A DNA stretch of 64,000 bases from Paludibacter jiangxiensis (lineage in GTDB: Bacteria; Bacteroidota; Bacteroidia; Bacteroidales; Paludibacteraceae). The notes beneath the pieces are model-generated. The model saw nothing but the letters and a program-made list of their open reading frames with translations. It ran no database searches and was not told the DNA's origin. The translations under genes were made by a program, and so were the position numbers. The first letter of the stretch is position 1; each line of letters starts with the position of its first letter. The stretch spans positions 62,001-126,000 of the forward strand of contig NZ_BDCR01000001.1 in the NCBI RefSeq assembly GCF_001618385.1. Direction: 5' to 3'. Of the stretch, positions 45,108 to 54,020 are shown piece by piece.

Positions 45108-45563
45108 ATGCTACAAAAAGGAGATAAATTACCTGTTGTAACAGTACAGGATCAAAACGGGAACCCATTCAGCACGAGTTCATTGATTGGCAAAAAAACC
45201 ATCTTATACTTTTACCCCAAAGACAATACTTCGGGATGTACTGCCGAAGCATGCAGTCTTAATAATGGCTTGGACGAATGGGCCAAACAAGGCTATCAAA
45301 TCGTGGGAGTGAGCCCCGACAGCCCATCATCACATCAAAAATTCATTGCCAAATACAGTCTGAACTTTACACTTTTAGCAGATACAGAAAAAGAATTGGC
45401 TTCTGCATTTGGCGTATGGGCTGAAAAAAGCATGTATGGACGAAAATATATGGGCATTGTCCGCACCACATTCGTGATTAACGAACAAGGAATCATTTCG
45501 CATGTTATTGAAAAAGTAAACACAAAAGAGCATTCGGAACAATTAAAGACAGTTTTGTCATAA
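45108..45563 (+). CDS. bcp: Thioredoxin-dependent thiol peroxidase (Bcp/PrxQ)
   Basis: Reduces hydrogen and organic peroxides using thioredoxin. The 151-aa product has the PrxQ motif YFYPKDNTSGCTAEACSL with peroxidatic Cys44 and resolving Cys49 five residues on, as in two-cysteine Bcp proteins. VGVSPDSPSSHQKF and a C-terminal strand pattern also match. It is monocistronic, with its own promoter and a terminator. Confidence 0.95.
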   Translation: MLQKGDKLPVVTVQDQNGNPFSTSSLIGKKTILYFYPKDNTSGCTAEACSLNNGLDEWAKQGYQIVGVSPDSPSSHQKFIAKYSLNFTLLADTEKELASAFGVWAEKSMYGRKYMGIVRTTFVINEQGIISHVIEKVNTKEHSEQLKTVLS

Positions 45564-45567
45564 ACAC

Positions 45568-45598
45568 AAATCCGGCATCTGAACAGGTGCCGGATTTT
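45568..45598 (+). terminator. Terminator after bcp
   Basis: AAATCCGGCA / TGCCGGATTT form a 10-bp stem with a 10-nt loop, followed by TTAC. Confidence 0.75.
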
Positions 45599-45609
45599 AC
45601 TATATTCTT

Positions 45610-46431
45610 ATGGACAAACCATTTCTGATATACAAGCTTGATGCCGCAACCATCGGTGAGATAGTACAAGATCCTCCGGCCCCACACCGCCACGAATACG
45701 AGGAACTGATCGTTTTACTGGATGGAACGCCCGAACATTTTATTGATTTCAGGAAACAGACGATTCAGTCGCCCGCTATCATCTACGTTTCGAAAGGAAA
45801 AATTCATCAGTTTATGCCAGACCTGCAAACCCGCGGCTGGCTCATACAATATCAGAATGAATTTGCGCCTCAAAGCAGCTTTCATTTTTATTCCAATTTT
45901 GCCGACACCATTCATTACTCACTTTCTCAGCACACTTGTCATAATCGGCTTGACACCTTATGCTCGCTAATTTATGAGGATTTCACTGCCAATCCTCCGC
46001 GCTATCAGGTAATAAAACACCTTTTACTGGCTCTGTTGACCCAAATAGATTCTGATCATACACTACAAATAGCAGAGTCTAAAACGGTCAGTAACAGTTA
46101 CACTTCCACTTTCGACAAATTTCTCAAGCTGGTTGAAACTAATTACAAACAAGACGAGAGTGTTCAGTTTTATGCAGATCAACTCAACACCTCAGCTCGT
46201 AATCTTAACCTGATATGTCGCTCAGTTTTCGACAAAAGTGTGTCCGAAATCATAGAGGACAGAAAATTAATAGAGGCCAAGCAATTAATAGTCAGTAGCG
46301 ACAAAACCATATCCGAAATTGGTTTTGAAGTCGGCTACAACGAAAAATCATATTTCACCCGCGTATTTTCTAAACGGGAAGGAATTACTCCTACGGAATT
46401 CAAGAAAAAAGCGGTTGCTCTATTGCAATAA
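45610..46431 (+). CDS. AraC-family transcriptional regulator
   Basis: A 273-aa protein with an N-terminal cupin (HRHEYEELIVLLDGTPEHFI) and C-terminal double HTH (VQFYADQLNTSARNLNLICR, then ISEIGFEVGYNEKSYFTRVF and GITPTEFKKK). It starts 12 bp after the bcp terminator. No divergent partner gene reveals its target; the acidic N-terminal pocket residues are not enough to name an effector. Confidence 0.85.
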   Translation: MDKPFLIYKLDAATIGEIVQDPPAPHRHEYEELIVLLDGTPEHFIDFRKQTIQSPAIIYVSKGKIHQFMPDLQTRGWLIQYQNEFAPQSSFHFYSNFADTIHYSLSQHTCHNRLDTLCSLIYEDFTANPPRYQVIKHLLLALLTQIDSDHTLQIAESKTVSNSYTSTFDKFLKLVETNYKQDESVQFYADQLNTSARNLNLICRSVFDKSVSEIIEDRKLIEAKQLIVSSDKTISEIGFEVGYNEKSYFTRVFSKREGITPTEFKKKAVALLQ

Positions 46432-46524
46432 AATTATTTTCTAAAAAAAATCACCTCTGCTCATCCAAACCGACATTGAATTACGTCTAATGAGTAAAAG
46501 TTACATTCTCAAAAGATTACTATT

Positions 46525-47115
46525 ATGAAAAAACTTGGATTTCTATTATTATTCACCTTATTGGCTGTATTCAGCATCAATGCTACTCCGGTTTCCACAA
46601 GCACCGATGCAGCAATTAAAGACAGTATATATCAGGCCAATAAAAGCGGTCAGGCGATCAATGAAGAACAACGTCAGGAACAAGCATCTGAACAGTTTTA
46701 TGAAAATGAAAAAAGACAGTCGTACGACGATCATGAGCCAAAACTAACAAGTGCTGGAATTGTATTAATTTCTTTAATGCCCTTTATCACAGCCATTCTT
46801 ATCGTATTCTTCGTCGTTCGCAACAAACGCATGAAAGAGTTACGCATGATTCAGCTGTATGAAAAAGCACTTGAAGCAGGCAAAGACCTCCCCGAAAGCT
46901 TCTTCCGCCGTCCTGACGAAGAACCTAAAAGTCACTTTCTGAAAGGCGCGATTTGGATAGGTACCGGATTGGGAGTCTCCATAGGTGCACTTTATCTGAT
47001 GGGAGAACATTCTCCCTGGGGCTTCGGGCTAATCCCTTTATTCATAGGAATTGCCTACATGATCAGTTACTTTGTAGAAAAGAAAGACAAAGCGAACTCA
47101 GCTAAAGATGAGTAA
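46525..47115 (+). CDS. DUF6249-like membrane protein
   Basis: A 196-aa protein with a signal peptide (MKKLGFLLLFTLLAVFSINA), a charged, Gln/Glu-rich periplasmic stretch (about 40-75), one transmembrane helix (AGIVLISLMPFITAILIVFF) and two more near residues 140-185. The cytoplasmic segment RNKRMKELRMIQLYEKALEA resembles DUF6249 proteins. Its end overlaps the start of the ECF sigma gene by 8 bp, so it probably acts in the same envelope-signalling unit. The function is unknown. Confidence 0.7.
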   Translation: MKKLGFLLLFTLLAVFSINATPVSTSTDAAIKDSIYQANKSGQAINEEQRQEQASEQFYENEKRQSYDDHEPKLTSAGIVLISLMPFITAILIVFFVVRNKRMKELRMIQLYEKALEAGKDLPESFFRRPDEEPKSHFLKGAIWIGTGLGVSIGALYLMGEHSPWGFGLIPLFIGIAYMISYFVEKKDKANSAKDE

Positions 47116-47632
47116 TGCGGATGACCTGAAGTGGATCATGCAAGTCACATTGCTTGGCAACAAAGATGCTTTCGATCCGCTTGTCAGAAAATATCAATCG
47201 CCTATTCGCCGGTTCTTCCTGAACCTGACGATGGGCGATTCATCTCTGAGTGACGATCTGGCGCAGGAAACATTTATCAAAGCATATTTACAGTTGAAGT
47301 CGTTTCAAGGGCTTTCTGGTTTTTCCACCTGGTTGTTTCGCATTGCTTACAACGTATTTTATGATTCGGTACGGGCTCAAAAGCATCTAAACGAGACTTC
47401 TCTGGACGAAGTAGACCGGTGGCATTCGGTTGATAATGATTTTTCGGCTGAAAAAAGCGATCTTTACGATGCTTTGCGTAAATTGCGTCAGGAAGAACGA
47501 ACGGCCATTCTCCTCTGCTACATGGAAGGAATGAGCCACTCCCAGGCAGCAAAAGTAATGAAATGCCCACTGGGAACTCTCAAATCATATGTTTCTGCCG
47601 GCAAAACCAAACTGGCACACCATTTGCAATAA
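47108..47632 (+). CDS. ECF-type RNA polymerase sigma factor
   Basis: A 174-aa sigma-70 family protein. Region 2 (about 20-85) includes DDLAQETFIKAYLQLKSFQG and FSTWLFRIAYNVFYDSVRAQ. Region 4 (about 120-170) includes EERTAILLCYMEGMSHSQAA and CPLGTLKSYVSAGKTKLAHH. It lacks regions 1 and 3, as ECF factors do. It overlaps the DUF6249-like gene (8 bp) and is followed 14 bp later by a small membrane protein that is a candidate anti-sigma factor. Confidence 0.92.
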   Translation: MSNADDLKWIMQVTLLGNKDAFDPLVRKYQSPIRRFFLNLTMGDSSLSDDLAQETFIKAYLQLKSFQGLSGFSTWLFRIAYNVFYDSVRAQKHLNETSLDEVDRWHSVDNDFSAEKSDLYDALRKLRQEERTAILLCYMEGMSHSQAAKVMKCPLGTLKSYVSAGKTKLAHHLQ

Positions 47633-47646
47633 TAAGACAGACAAAA

Positions 47647-47964
47647 ATGACGAACATGAACGACAAACAATTGCAACAGTTTTTTGCAGAACACAAGATG
47701 GATGTTGCCGACAAAGGATTTTCCGACAAGGTAATCCATCGTCTGCCGGAAAAACAACGCGTTCCGGGCTTAGTCTGGATATTTGGAATCATCAGTACGC
47801 TGGTGGTAATCTTCTCCGGCAACTATTATCGGGTATTCCGCGTTTTCATGGCAATATTGGATACTTTAGGATGGTGGATCTTACCGGTTGTCAGTTGTAC
47901 TATCGCTGCCGCCATTGTATTTGCGGTGGCATCTTACGAACGACGACAAGCCATATTCAGATAA
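47647..47964 (+). CDS. Small membrane protein, candidate anti-sigma factor (DUF5056-like)
   Basis: 105 aa from ATG 47647; the longer frame starting at 47563 overlaps the sigma gene and is less likely. An N-terminal cytoplasmic stretch (LQQFFAEHKMDVADKGFSDK then VIHRLPEK) is followed by two transmembrane helices (LVWIFGIISTLVVIF and WWILPVVSCTIAAAIVFAVA). The layout and position directly after an ECF sigma gene resemble the DUF5056 proteins paired with sigma factors in Bacteroides. The anti-sigma role is inference. Confidence 0.7.
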   Translation: MTNMNDKQLQQFFAEHKMDVADKGFSDKVIHRLPEKQRVPGLVWIFGIISTLVVIFSGNYYRVFRVFMAILDTLGWWILPVVSCTIAAAIVFAVASYERRQAIFR

Positions 47965-48001
47965 TTCAATTTCCAGTGGCAGATTAGTATTCTATTACAA
48001 T

Positions 48002-48048
48002 AAAAGAGCCCGTGATTACAGGAGATAATCCTGTTGTCACGGGCTTTT
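48002..48048. terminator. Bidirectional terminator between the sigma unit and sufD
   Basis: The outer stem AGCCCGTGA / TCACGGGCT and inner stem ACAGGA / TCCTGT have a GATAA loop and A-rich and T-rich flanks. It serves convergent transcripts from both sides. Confidence 0.85.
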
Positions 48049-48072
48049 GTTGTGAGGGAAATATCGGATGTC

Positions 48073-49401
48073 TTATTGGCAAATAACGCAACCGGCACAT
48101 TTGGAAAGTTCTCCCCTGAAGCGCTTTTCAACCAGCAAGTGAATCCGGTCTTTCAACGCATCGATGCGAATATTTTCAATTACATCGGCCGCAAACGCAA
48201 ACTTGAGCAACAATTTGGCCTCTTTGACCGAAATACCCCGCGAACGCATGTAGAAGAGAGCTGCTTCATCCAATTGCCCTACCGTGGCGCCATGAGAACA
48301 TTTCACATCGTCGGCATAAATTTCCAGTTGTGGTTTGGCCTTCATTTTAGCCGTAGGCGTAGCACACAAATTCTTATTGGTCATCAACGCTTCTGTCTTC
48401 TGAGCGCCCGGAGCAACATAGATCTTTCCGGCAAAAGCTCCGACAGCAGAGTCATCCAACACATATTTAAACAACTCGTGACTGCGACAATGCGGTGTGT
48501 TGTGATTAATCAGCGTAAAATTATCAACCTGCTGATTTTTATCTCCGATGGCCATTCCGCAAAGCATCACTTCAGCATTTTCGCCATCCAAATCCACTTG
48601 TACATTATTACGGGTTAATCCGTTATGAAGTGTAACCGCATTAATCAAAACATTGGAAGAGGCTTCCTGCTTCACCAGCAACGAACTGATATTGGTCGTT
48701 TTGTTATGCGTATTTTCTAACGAATAATATTCAAACGAAGCATTTTCGCCCACGAAGACTTCGGTAACGCGATTACAAAGAAATTGTACAGGATCCTGCG
48801 TATGAGCACATTCGAGGAGTTGAGCTTTTGCACCTTCTTCAATAATGACGAGATTGCGGCTGTTAGCCATAAAATCAACATCGGCACGCATAATATCCAC
48901 CAACTGAACAGGCTTGGGCAATACTACACCTTTCGGCACGTACATAAAAAAGCCATCCTGAACAAAAGCTTCATTAAACGCCATTGTAGCCGTTTTTGAC
49001 TTCCCGGCCTGACGATTGTAATATTTAGCTACCAGTTCGGGATATTTCTGAGCAGCCTCATTCAGTCCGCAGATAATAACCCCTTCGGGCAACGCCGGTT
49101 GCGGCTGAGTCGCATAAAAGCTATCATTGACAACATAATAGAGGTAGCCATTGATACTTGGCACGTCACAACGAAACGCCACCGGGATATACAGACGATT
49201 CAGATTCAAACCGTAATCGACTGAAAAGGACTTACTCAAATCTGTGTACAAATAATCTTCGTTGCGTGTGGTTGGAAACCCCAGGCTCTCGAAACGGTTA
49301 AACGCCTCATCACGACCGGCATTCAGCACATCGGCGCAAGGCTTTTTAAGGTCGGCATGGTGTTCCTTGTATAATTCTATATAGGATTGTTCTATCGACA
49401 T
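48073..49401 (-). CDS. sufD: Fe-S cluster assembly protein SufD
   Basis: Part of the SufBCD scaffold that builds iron-sulphur clusters. 442 aa from ATG 49401 (MSIEQSYIELYKEHHADLKK); the frame is open to 49458 but the extra residues are not family-like. The beta-helix core and conserved C-terminal NKNLCATPTAKMKAKPQLEI, DDVKCSHGATVGQLDEAALF and MRSRGISVKEAKLLLKFAFA are diagnostic for the SufB/SufD family. Length and the DDVKCSHG context favour SufD over SufB. It lies 99 bp after sufC, in the same direction. Confidence 0.93.
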   Translation of the reverse strand: MSIEQSYIELYKEHHADLKKPCADVLNAGRDEAFNRFESLGFPTTRNEDYLYTDLSKSFSVDYGLNLNRLYIPVAFRCDVPSINGYLYYVVNDSFYATQPQPALPEGVIICGLNEAAQKYPELVAKYYNRQAGKSKTATMAFNEAFVQDGFFMYVPKGVVLPKPVQLVDIMRADVDFMANSRNLVIIEEGAKAQLLECAHTQDPVQFLCNRVTEVFVGENASFEYYSLENTHNKTTNISSLLVKQEASSNVLINAVTLHNGLTRNNVQVDLDGENAEVMLCGMAIGDKNQQVDNFTLINHNTPHCRSHELFKYVLDDSAVGAFAGKIYVAPGAQKTEALMTNKNLCATPTAKMKAKPQLEIYADDVKCSHGATVGQLDEAALFYMRSRGISVKEAKLLLKFAFAADVIENIRIDALKDRIHLLVEKRFRGELSKCAGCVICQ

Positions 49402-49500
49402 AAGTTCAATTTGAAAATTTAGAAACTCGACAATTTGGCAATAAGGCCCGATTCGCAAACCAACCTAATCGCAAATTGTAAATGGTTAAATTGTCAATGA

Positions 49501-50256
49501 CTACTGGGCATCAATTTCCTGCTTAATCCAGTCGTAACCTCTGTCCTCAAGTTCAAGAGCCAGTTCCGGACCTGCTGTTTTCACAATCTGCCCTTTGTAC
49601 AAAACGTGCACAATATCAGGCTTAATATAGTCGAGTAACCGCTGATAGTGAGTAATCACGATGCAGGCATTGTGATCCGTCTTCAATTTATTGACACCGC
49701 TTGCCACAATACGCAACGCATCGATATCCAGTCCGCTATCGGTTTCGTCAAGGATCGAGAGTTTTGGGTCAAGCATTGCCATCTGGAAAATTTCGTTCCG
49801 TTTCTTTTCTCCGCCAGAAAATCCTTCGTTTACCGAACGGTTGGCCAGTTTACTATCCAATTCCACAAACTCTTTCTTTTCGCGCATCAGTTTGAGAAAG
49901 TCTGAAGCTGAAATAGGATCCATCCCCTTGTATTTGCGATGCTCATTGATAGCTGCACGCATAAAGTTGGTCATGCTGACACCCGGAATTTCGACCGGAT
50001 ACTGAAAACTAAGAAAAATTCCTTCACGTGAACGATCCTCCGGAGCCATTTCCAATAGGTTTTTCCCATTAAAAATCACTTCACCTTCGGTAACAGTAAA
50101 AAGGGGATTACCCGTTAGTACGGCAGACAGGGTGCTTTTTCCTGAACCATTGGGCCCCATGATAGCATGAACCTCACCTTCGTTAACTTGCAGGTTAATT
50201 CCTCTCAAAATCTCTTTTCCGTTTATATTGGCATGTAAATTCTTTATTGTAAGCAT
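49501..50256 (-). CDS. sufC: Fe-S cluster assembly ATPase SufC
   Basis: ABC-type ATPase that powers the SufBCD scaffold. 251 aa from ATG 50256 (MLTIKNLHANINGKEILRGI), with Walker A GPNGSGKST, Q-loop region FLSFQYPVEIPG, the signature FSGGEKKRNEI, Walker B LSILDETDSGLD and the H-loop VITHYQRLL. It starts the transcript here; no sufB lies upstream, where ispH is divergent instead. A TATCTTTG -7 box is at 50329-50336. Confidence 0.95.
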   Translation of the reverse strand: MLTIKNLHANINGKEILRGINLQVNEGEVHAIMGPNGSGKSTLSAVLTGNPLFTVTEGEVIFNGKNLLEMAPEDRSREGIFLSFQYPVEIPGVSMTNFMRAAINEHRKYKGMDPISASDFLKLMREKKEFVELDSKLANRSVNEGFSGGEKKRNEIFQMAMLDPKLSILDETDSGLDIDALRIVASGVNKLKTDHNACIVITHYQRLLDYIKPDIVHVLYKGQIVKTAGPELALELEDRGYDWIKQEIDAQ

Positions 50257-50328
50257 AATGAATGATTTGTTGTTTGAACCGTCAGTATCAACGCACTGAC
50301 TGATTTTACAAAATATTAAAAAGCTACG

Positions 50329-50336
50329 CAAAGATA
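50329..50336 (-). promoter_or_regulatory. -7 box for sufC-sufD
   Basis: TATCTTTG on the minus strand. The leader that follows contains GTCAGT / ACTGAC (50281-50300), a short dyad of unknown meaning. Confidence 0.55.
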
Positions 50337-50382
50337 ATCAATAAAATGAGGATGTGTATGCTCATTTTTGTGCGTTGTGTGT

Positions 50383-50390
50383 TAATTTTG
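50383..50390 (+). promoter_or_regulatory. -7 box for ispH
   Basis: TAATTTTG fits TAnnTTTG. The implied leader is about 130 nt long. Confidence 0.45.
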
Positions 50391-50526
50391 CACAAGTTTA
50401 GAGTGCAAAAGCGCTCATTCCAAACTGTATGGGAACAAGTTCTCTCCTGAAATTCGATTGCCTGAAAAGGCAAAATCATTAAAGTAAGAGACGGTTCCCG
50501 ATTTATTTACTAAAAGAAAAAACGCA

Positions 50527-51405
50527 ATGATAAAGATAGAAATGGATTCCGGATCCGGATTTTGCTTTGGTGTTGTCAATGCCATTACCAAAGCCGAACA
50601 GGAACTGGACAAAGACGACTCCCTCTTTTGCCTGGGAGATATCGTACACAATGGCAGCGAAGTAGAACGCCTTAGCAAAAGGGGATTACGGACTATTGAA
50701 CACGAAGAATTCTCCAAATTAAAGAATGCCCGAATTCTTTTTCGTGCACATGGTGAACCCCCGGCTACCTACCTGGCTGCAAAAGCCAATAATATTCAGG
50801 TGATTGACGCCACCTGCCCGGTAGTACTAAAATTGCAGCAACGCATCAAGAATGCTTATAAATCCCATCCCAAAGAGGATTGGCAAATTGTTATTTATGG
50901 AAAAATCGGACATGCAGAGGTAAACGGCCTGGTTGGACAAACAGAAAACAGCGCTATCGTGGTAGAACACATTGAAGACCTCGATCGAGTTGATTTGAAC
51001 AAAAACATTTGCCTTTTCTCTCAAACCACAAAATCAATCGCAGGGTTCAACAAACTGGTAGAAACTATCAAAAAGAAAATTAATCCGACCGTTTCGTTTG
51101 AATTTTACGATACAATTTGCCGTCAGGTATCAAATCGTATTCCAAATATTCGTACCTTTGCCGTACGACACGATATAGTCTTTTTCGTGAGCGGCAAAAA
51201 AAGTTCAAACGGCAAAGCTCTGTTTGACGAATGCAAAGCTGTTAACCCCAACTCACATCTAATATCTACCCCTGAAGATATCACTCCGTCTTTATTAAAG
51301 GGCGTAACCACAGTAGGAATCTGTGGGGCCACTTCCACACCCAAATGGCTGATGGAAGAAGTTGCCAAAGAATTAGAAAAGATTGCAAGTGTAACAAACG
51401 ATTAA
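50527..51405 (+). CDS. ispH: 4-hydroxy-3-methylbut-2-enyl diphosphate reductase
   Basis: Last step of the MEP isoprenoid pathway, making IPP and DMAPP; a [4Fe-4S] enzyme. The 292-aa product starts MIKIEMDSGSGFCFGVVNAI (first cluster Cys in GFCFGV), with RAHGEPPATY, IDATCPVVLKLQ (second Cys), IYGKIGHAEVNGL, SQTTKS and VGICGATSTPKWLMEEV (third Cys). All three cluster cysteines are present. It is followed after 12 bp by pfkA, an arrangement familiar in Bacteroidales. Confidence 0.96.
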   Translation: MIKIEMDSGSGFCFGVVNAITKAEQELDKDDSLFCLGDIVHNGSEVERLSKRGLRTIEHEEFSKLKNARILFRAHGEPPATYLAAKANNIQVIDATCPVVLKLQQRIKNAYKSHPKEDWQIVIYGKIGHAEVNGLVGQTENSAIVVEHIEDLDRVDLNKNICLFSQTTKSIAGFNKLVETIKKKINPTVSFEFYDTICRQVSNRIPNIRTFAVRHDIVFFVSGKKSSNGKALFDECKAVNPNSHLISTPEDITPSLLKGVTTVGICGATSTPKWLMEEVAKELEKIASVTND

Positions 51406-51417
51406 ATCAAAACGGTC

Positions 51418-52401
51418 ATGTATCAACTAAAATGTATCGGGGTACTTACCTCGGGAGGCGATGCCCCTGGCATGAATGCTGCACTCAGAGCAGTAACTCG
51501 TAAAGCCATCTATCATGGCATTCGTGTAAAAGCAATTTATCGCGGTTATAAAGGTCTGATTTCAGGAGAGATAAAAGAGTTCCAGACTCAGGATGTAAGT
51601 AACATTGTACAGCAAGGTGGCACCATTATCAAATCGGCACGTAGCATGGAGTTCAAAACCGATGAAGGAATGCAGACCGCTTACGAAACTCTGAAACGTG
51701 AAGAAATTGATGCTTTAGTAGTGATTGGTGGTGACGGTACATTTACCGGAGCCCGCATCTTTGGACAGATATATAACGATATACCCATCGTTGGTATTCC
51801 CGGCACAATCGACAACGACTTGTACGGAACCGACTACACCATCGGCTACGACACGGCACTGAACACCATTGTAGAAGCGGTCGATAAGATTCGCGACACG
51901 GCCAGCTCACACGAACGCCTCTTCTTTATAGAAGTAATGGGACGTGATGCCGGATTTTTGGCTCTCCACGGAGCAATCGCTTCTGGCGCCGAAGCGGCCA
52001 TCATTCCCGAGATTTCCACCAGCATGGATCAGTTAACCCAATTGATCGAACAGGGCTTCCGGAAATCGAAAAACAGTAGCATTGTGTTGGTTGCCGAAAG
52101 CGACATTACCGGTGGGGCTATGGGCGTTGCCGAAAAGCTAAAAAAAGCGCATCCCGAATTCGATTGTCGCGTCACCATTCTGGGACACATCCAGCGCGGA
52201 GGTTCGCCTACTGCCAACGACCGCATACTGGCAAGCCGCATGGGCACGGCAGCTATAGACGCTCTGTTGGCCGACCAACGTAACGTAATGATCGGCATCG
52301 TAAACGACGAGATCGTTTACGTTCCTTTTGTCAAAGCTATTAAAGACGAGAAACCTGTCAACTCGGCACTGATGGAAGTATTGCATATTTTATCGATCTA
52401 A
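51418..52401 (+). CDS. pfkA: ATP-dependent 6-phosphofructokinase
   Basis: Commits fructose 6-phosphate to glycolysis. The 327-aa product has [32 protein letters not shown] (Gly at 107, the position that marks ATP use), [13 protein letters not shown] (Gly129 rather than the Lys of PPi-dependent enzymes, catalytic Asp) and [20 protein letters not shown]. Length and motifs are those of the bacterial ATP-PFK. It is co-directional with ispH and ends at a strong terminator. Confidence 0.96.
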   Translation: MYQLKCIGVLTSGGDAPGMNAALRAVTRKAIYHGIRVKAIYRGYKGLISGEIKEFQTQDVSNIVQQGGTIIKSARSMEFKTDEGMQTAYETLKREEIDALVVIGGDGTFTGARIFGQIYNDIPIVGIPGTIDNDLYGTDYTIGYDTALNTIVEAVDKIRDTASSHERLFFIEVMGRDAGFLALHGAIASGAEAAIIPEISTSMDQLTQLIEQGFRKSKNSSIVLVAESDITGGAMGVAEKLKKAHPEFDCRVTILGHIQRGGSPTANDRILASRMGTAAIDALLADQRNVMIGIVNDEIVYVPFVKAIKDEKPVNSALMEVLHILSI

Positions 52402-52420
52402 TTTTCTTTGGAATATCATA

Positions 52421-52461
52421 CAATAAAAAAGTTGACCTCACAAGGGTTAACTTTTTTATTG
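52421..52461 (+). terminator. Terminator after pfkA
   Basis: A 13-bp perfect outer stem (CAATAAAAAAGTT / AACTTTTTTATTG) encloses an ACC/GGT inner pair; a T6 run lies in the 3' arm. Confidence 0.85.
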
Positions 52462-52656
52462 TGCTGCATTTATCATTGAGCGAAGATTTAACTCCTGACA
52501 TAATCCGCCTAGTTAAGGACAGGCAGGCAATATCCATGCAAGAAAAAGAGTCTATGTCTTGCAAGAAGAATTACAAAGTCATTTATCTCCGAAACATCTT
52601 TCCAACCAAAATGGTTCAGATTTCCATCTATATTGATCGAATCATTTCATAAAAAA

Positions 52657-52688
52657 GCCAGCCTCACGGACTCATTCCGGAGGCTGGC
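52657..52688 (-). terminator. Terminator after the membrane AraC-type regulator
   Basis: GCCAGCCTC / GAGGCTGGC with inner CGGA / TCCG, followed on the minus strand by six T residues. Confidence 0.85.
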
Positions 52689-52699
52689 AGCTCTCTTAC

Positions 52700-52714
52700 T
52701 TTTCTCTTTAGATT
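52700..52714 (-). repeat. Recurring motif AATCTAAAGAGAAAA, copy 4 (minus strand)
   Basis: Fifteen bases identical to copies 1 and 2. Here it precedes, rather than follows, the hairpin when read on its own strand, and no ACTTTCACAAG partner is found. Confidence 0.5.
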
Positions 52715-52916
52715 CAAAAATTCCAACTTCACAAAAGACATCTGGTTCTAATGCCTCTTTGAAATGTTTGTTCAATTTTCGACAACAAAAGTACGCCTTT
52801 TGCACATATGCTCACTTATCAATTCATACAAAACTACTATCAAAATTGATAAGTTTACATAAAAACACAAAAAACAGAATTTTATCACCAAACTATAGAA
52901 TTCTGATTTACAGAGG

Positions 52917-54020
52917 TTATTGTTTTTGGCGATACCATTCGGAAGGGGAAACGCCGGTTATAGTTTTAAATTGCCGGCTAAAATTAGACGGTTCGCTGTA
53001 GCCTACCATTTCAGACACCTGAGCTATGGAAAACTGAGGATTTTCGCGAAAAATCCGCATTGATTCTTCTATTCTCAGCAACCCTACCCATGCATTGAAA
53101 GTCACCCCTTCTTCTTTATTTATAAATCCGGACAACGTTGCCCGGCCTATTTTCAGAAACTGCGACATTTCTTCTATGCTAACGCCAGGGGTCAAATAAT
53201 ATTTCTGATCCAACACCTGTTTTTTTAGCGTTACCCAAGAATGTCGTTGTTTTGGAGCCTGACCACTTTCCGGCGTCAATAGATGAAACACCTGTTCAAT
53301 CTGCACGTATGTGCGGGGATATTGGATATAGCATACACCAAACGCAATAAAGAAAACAACAAGAACTGAGAAGAAAGTCATCAACGCAAGCGGAGAACTG
53401 ATTAAACTGATGACCAACGCATATCCTCCAAACAACAGAGCTACATCATAGCAAATGCGAACCCAGGTCAAATGCAACTTCATATTTTCAGAAAAACACT
53501 CATCCAGGCGGGAATTATACAATGTTACTTCCTTCTGAAAAGAACAACAAAAATAGACTAATTGCGTAACACACATCAGCCAGGTGGCAATCCGGATTAA
53601 AATTTGAGGATGAGTCAGATTCTGCATCACCAGAGACAAATTTCCAAGTATAGGATTGCCAAATTTTATTGCACCAATCCAATACAAAAGATTGCAGAAC
53701 ACAAGAGGAGAAAGATGTAGGAGAATAAACTTTCGGGTGATGCGTTCAGGATGCAACAAATTGATCAATGCCATAGAAAACAGCATGATAAGAAAAGAAC
53801 AAATGGAAAGAAGTACCATGGACAATACATTCACCAATACTTTATCGACAATCGCAATAAGAGCGGAAGCAACATAAGCAACAAACAAAATACGTAATGA
53901 GATGCGATAGCTCTTCAAACCCGCATTTCCCGGCAATGGAAGAGTGATAAATATGATAGCAAGAATCAGACAGGAAGCTGCTAATGCATTTGTCAACAAG
54001 ACATACAGTAGATGATTCAT
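52917..54020 (-). CDS. Membrane-bound AraC-type regulator
   Basis: A 367-aa protein with a hydrophobic N-terminal two-thirds and a C-terminal AraC HTH. About seven membrane helices lie between residues 1 and 245 (NALAASCLILAIIFITLPLP, MVLLSICSFLIMLFSMALIN, LALMTFFSVLVVFFIAFGVC). The HTH region is VSIEEMSQFLKIGRATLSGF, then FSIAQVSEMVGYSEPSNFSR and ITGVSPSEWYRQKQ. Such proteins are thought to sense an envelope or extracellular signal and act on DNA while membrane-anchored. No neighbouring gene reveals the target. A TATCTTTG -7 box lies at 54090-54097. Confidence 0.85.
   Translation of the reverse strand: MNHLLYVLLTNALAASCLILAIIFITLPLPGNAGLKSYRISLRILFVAYVASALIAIVDKVLVNVLSMVLLSICSFLIMLFSMALINLLHPERITRKFILLHLSPLVFCNLLYWIGAIKFGNPILGNLSLVMQNLTHPQILIRIATWLMCVTQLVYFCCSFQKEVTLYNSRLDECFSENMKLHLTWVRICYDVALLFGGYALVISLISSPLALMTFFSVLVVFFIAFGVCYIQYPRTYVQIEQVFHLLTPESGQAPKQRHSWVTLKKQVLDQKYYLTPGVSIEEMSQFLKIGRATLSGFINKEEGVTFNAWVGLLRIEESMRIFRENPQFSIAQVSEMVGYSEPSNFSRQFKTITGVSPSEWYRQKQ

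Larger units (their letters stand above)
52402..52916. other. Convergent intergenic region after pfkA
   Basis: A 515-bp spacer with two terminators (52421-52461 and 52657-52688) and a minus-strand copy of the recurring motif (52700-52714). A 63-codon frame starting GTG at 52461 begins inside the first terminator and is not accepted as a gene. Confidence 0.65.

Noticed and set aside
52461-52652. 63-codon frame after pfkA
   Set aside because: Starts at a GTG at the end of the pfkA terminator, no ribosome site, no recognisable domain, and lies in a terminator-rich spacer.
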